14,933 nt of DNA from NCBI GenBank assembly GCA_910589655.1, contig CAJUTJ010000169.1, positions 1-14,933 of the forward strand, in the 5' to 3' direction. Below, one piece after another: positions 14,860-14,933 of this stretch. Numbering within the stretch: position 1 is the first letter of the stretch; every line of letters begins with the position of its first letter. Both the position numbers and the translations under genes were made by a program. The DNA comes from an uncultured Acetatifactor sp. (GTDB lineage Bacteria > Bacillota > Clostridia > Lachnospirales > Lachnospiraceae). The notes under the pieces were generated by a model. The model was not told where the DNA came from and did not search any database. It worked only from the letters and a program-made list of their open reading frames with translations.

Positions 14860-14933
14860 GGATAATCAGGGATTATCCGTTGCTGACAGATAACTGCATA
14901 TTATCCTATGTTAACGGATAATTGCAGATTATC
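14860..14933. repeat. Tandem array of palindromes S5, S6, S7 at 28-bp spacing
   Basis: Three units begin at 14860, 14888 and 14916, exactly 28 bp apart: GGATAAT-CAGGG-ATTATCC, AGATAAC-TGCAT-ATTATCC and GGATAAT-TGCAG-ATTATC, the last cut by the window end. Units S5 and S6 end in similar tails (GTTGCTGAC, TATGTTAAC), so the full 28-bp unit is repeated. S5 pairs with S1 as a perfect 21-bp inverted repeat. Confidence 0.85.

Noticed and set aside
14860..14933. CRISPR array
   Set aside because: Units are contiguous at 28 bp with no unique spacers, each is a strong palindrome, and no cas genes are present.

Overview
The window is essentially one long leftward (minus-strand) operon of ten genes for making, exporting and decorating a surface polysaccharide that contains a heptose. 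Promoter-type DNA lies at the right end (14536-14933) and a terminator at the left end (about 184-208). Moderate GC, strong AGGAG-type ribosome sites, tightly packed genes and GDP-heptose enzymes without lipopolysaccharide genes suggest a Gram-positive Firmicute, probably a gut clostridium of the Lachnospiraceae type. The taxon is inference; no rRNA or marker gene is present.

Transcription order, right to left: ABC-2 export permease (13756-14535); ATPase with a coiled-coil linker and a C-terminal Wzt-type glycan-binding domain (12340-13740); a 1232-residue methyltransferase / coiled coil / GT2 / GT4-like fusion (8567-12265); heptose 7-phosphate kinase HddA (7551-8570); an RmlD-like reductase (6691-7554); a GDP-mannose-4,6-dehydratase-like enzyme (5660-6694); a fused guanylyltransferase-phosphatase HddC-GmhB (4250-5527); isomerase GmhA (3602-4246); a membrane-anchored glycosidase-like protein (1386-3497); and a membrane O-acyltransferase (290-1384). 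Together they give a full route from sedoheptulose 7-phosphate to GDP-D-glycero-alpha-D-manno-heptose. Two more enzymes probably turn that into a GDP-6-deoxy-heptose. The fusion would polymerise and cap the chain, the ABC pair would export it, and the last two genes would trim or acylate it outside. No initiating phosphosugar transferase is present.

The most interesting part is not a gene. The ends of the window carry a family of 19-bp palindromes, GGATAAT-N5-ATTATCC. Two copies with the same asymmetric spacer (ATCCA) lie in opposite orientation and enclose a 196-bp segment (14582-14777) holding two leftward promoter candidates. This is the layout of a phase-variable invertible promoter, here in the ON orientation. 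Another pair, at 1-21 and 14860-14880, has complementary spacers (CCCTG/CAGGG) and forms a perfect 21-bp inverted repeat around the whole operon. Three copies at the right edge are spaced exactly 28 bp apart. The spacers look as if they define compatible pairs, which would suit a multi-site DNA inversion system whose recombinase lies elsewhere. The competing reading is a set of operators for a dimeric regulator.

The 289 bp left of the last gene hold a terminator, one palindrome and an unassigned open frame. The 120 bp at 5540-5659 hold several hairpins, including a terminator-like one in the middle of the operon.
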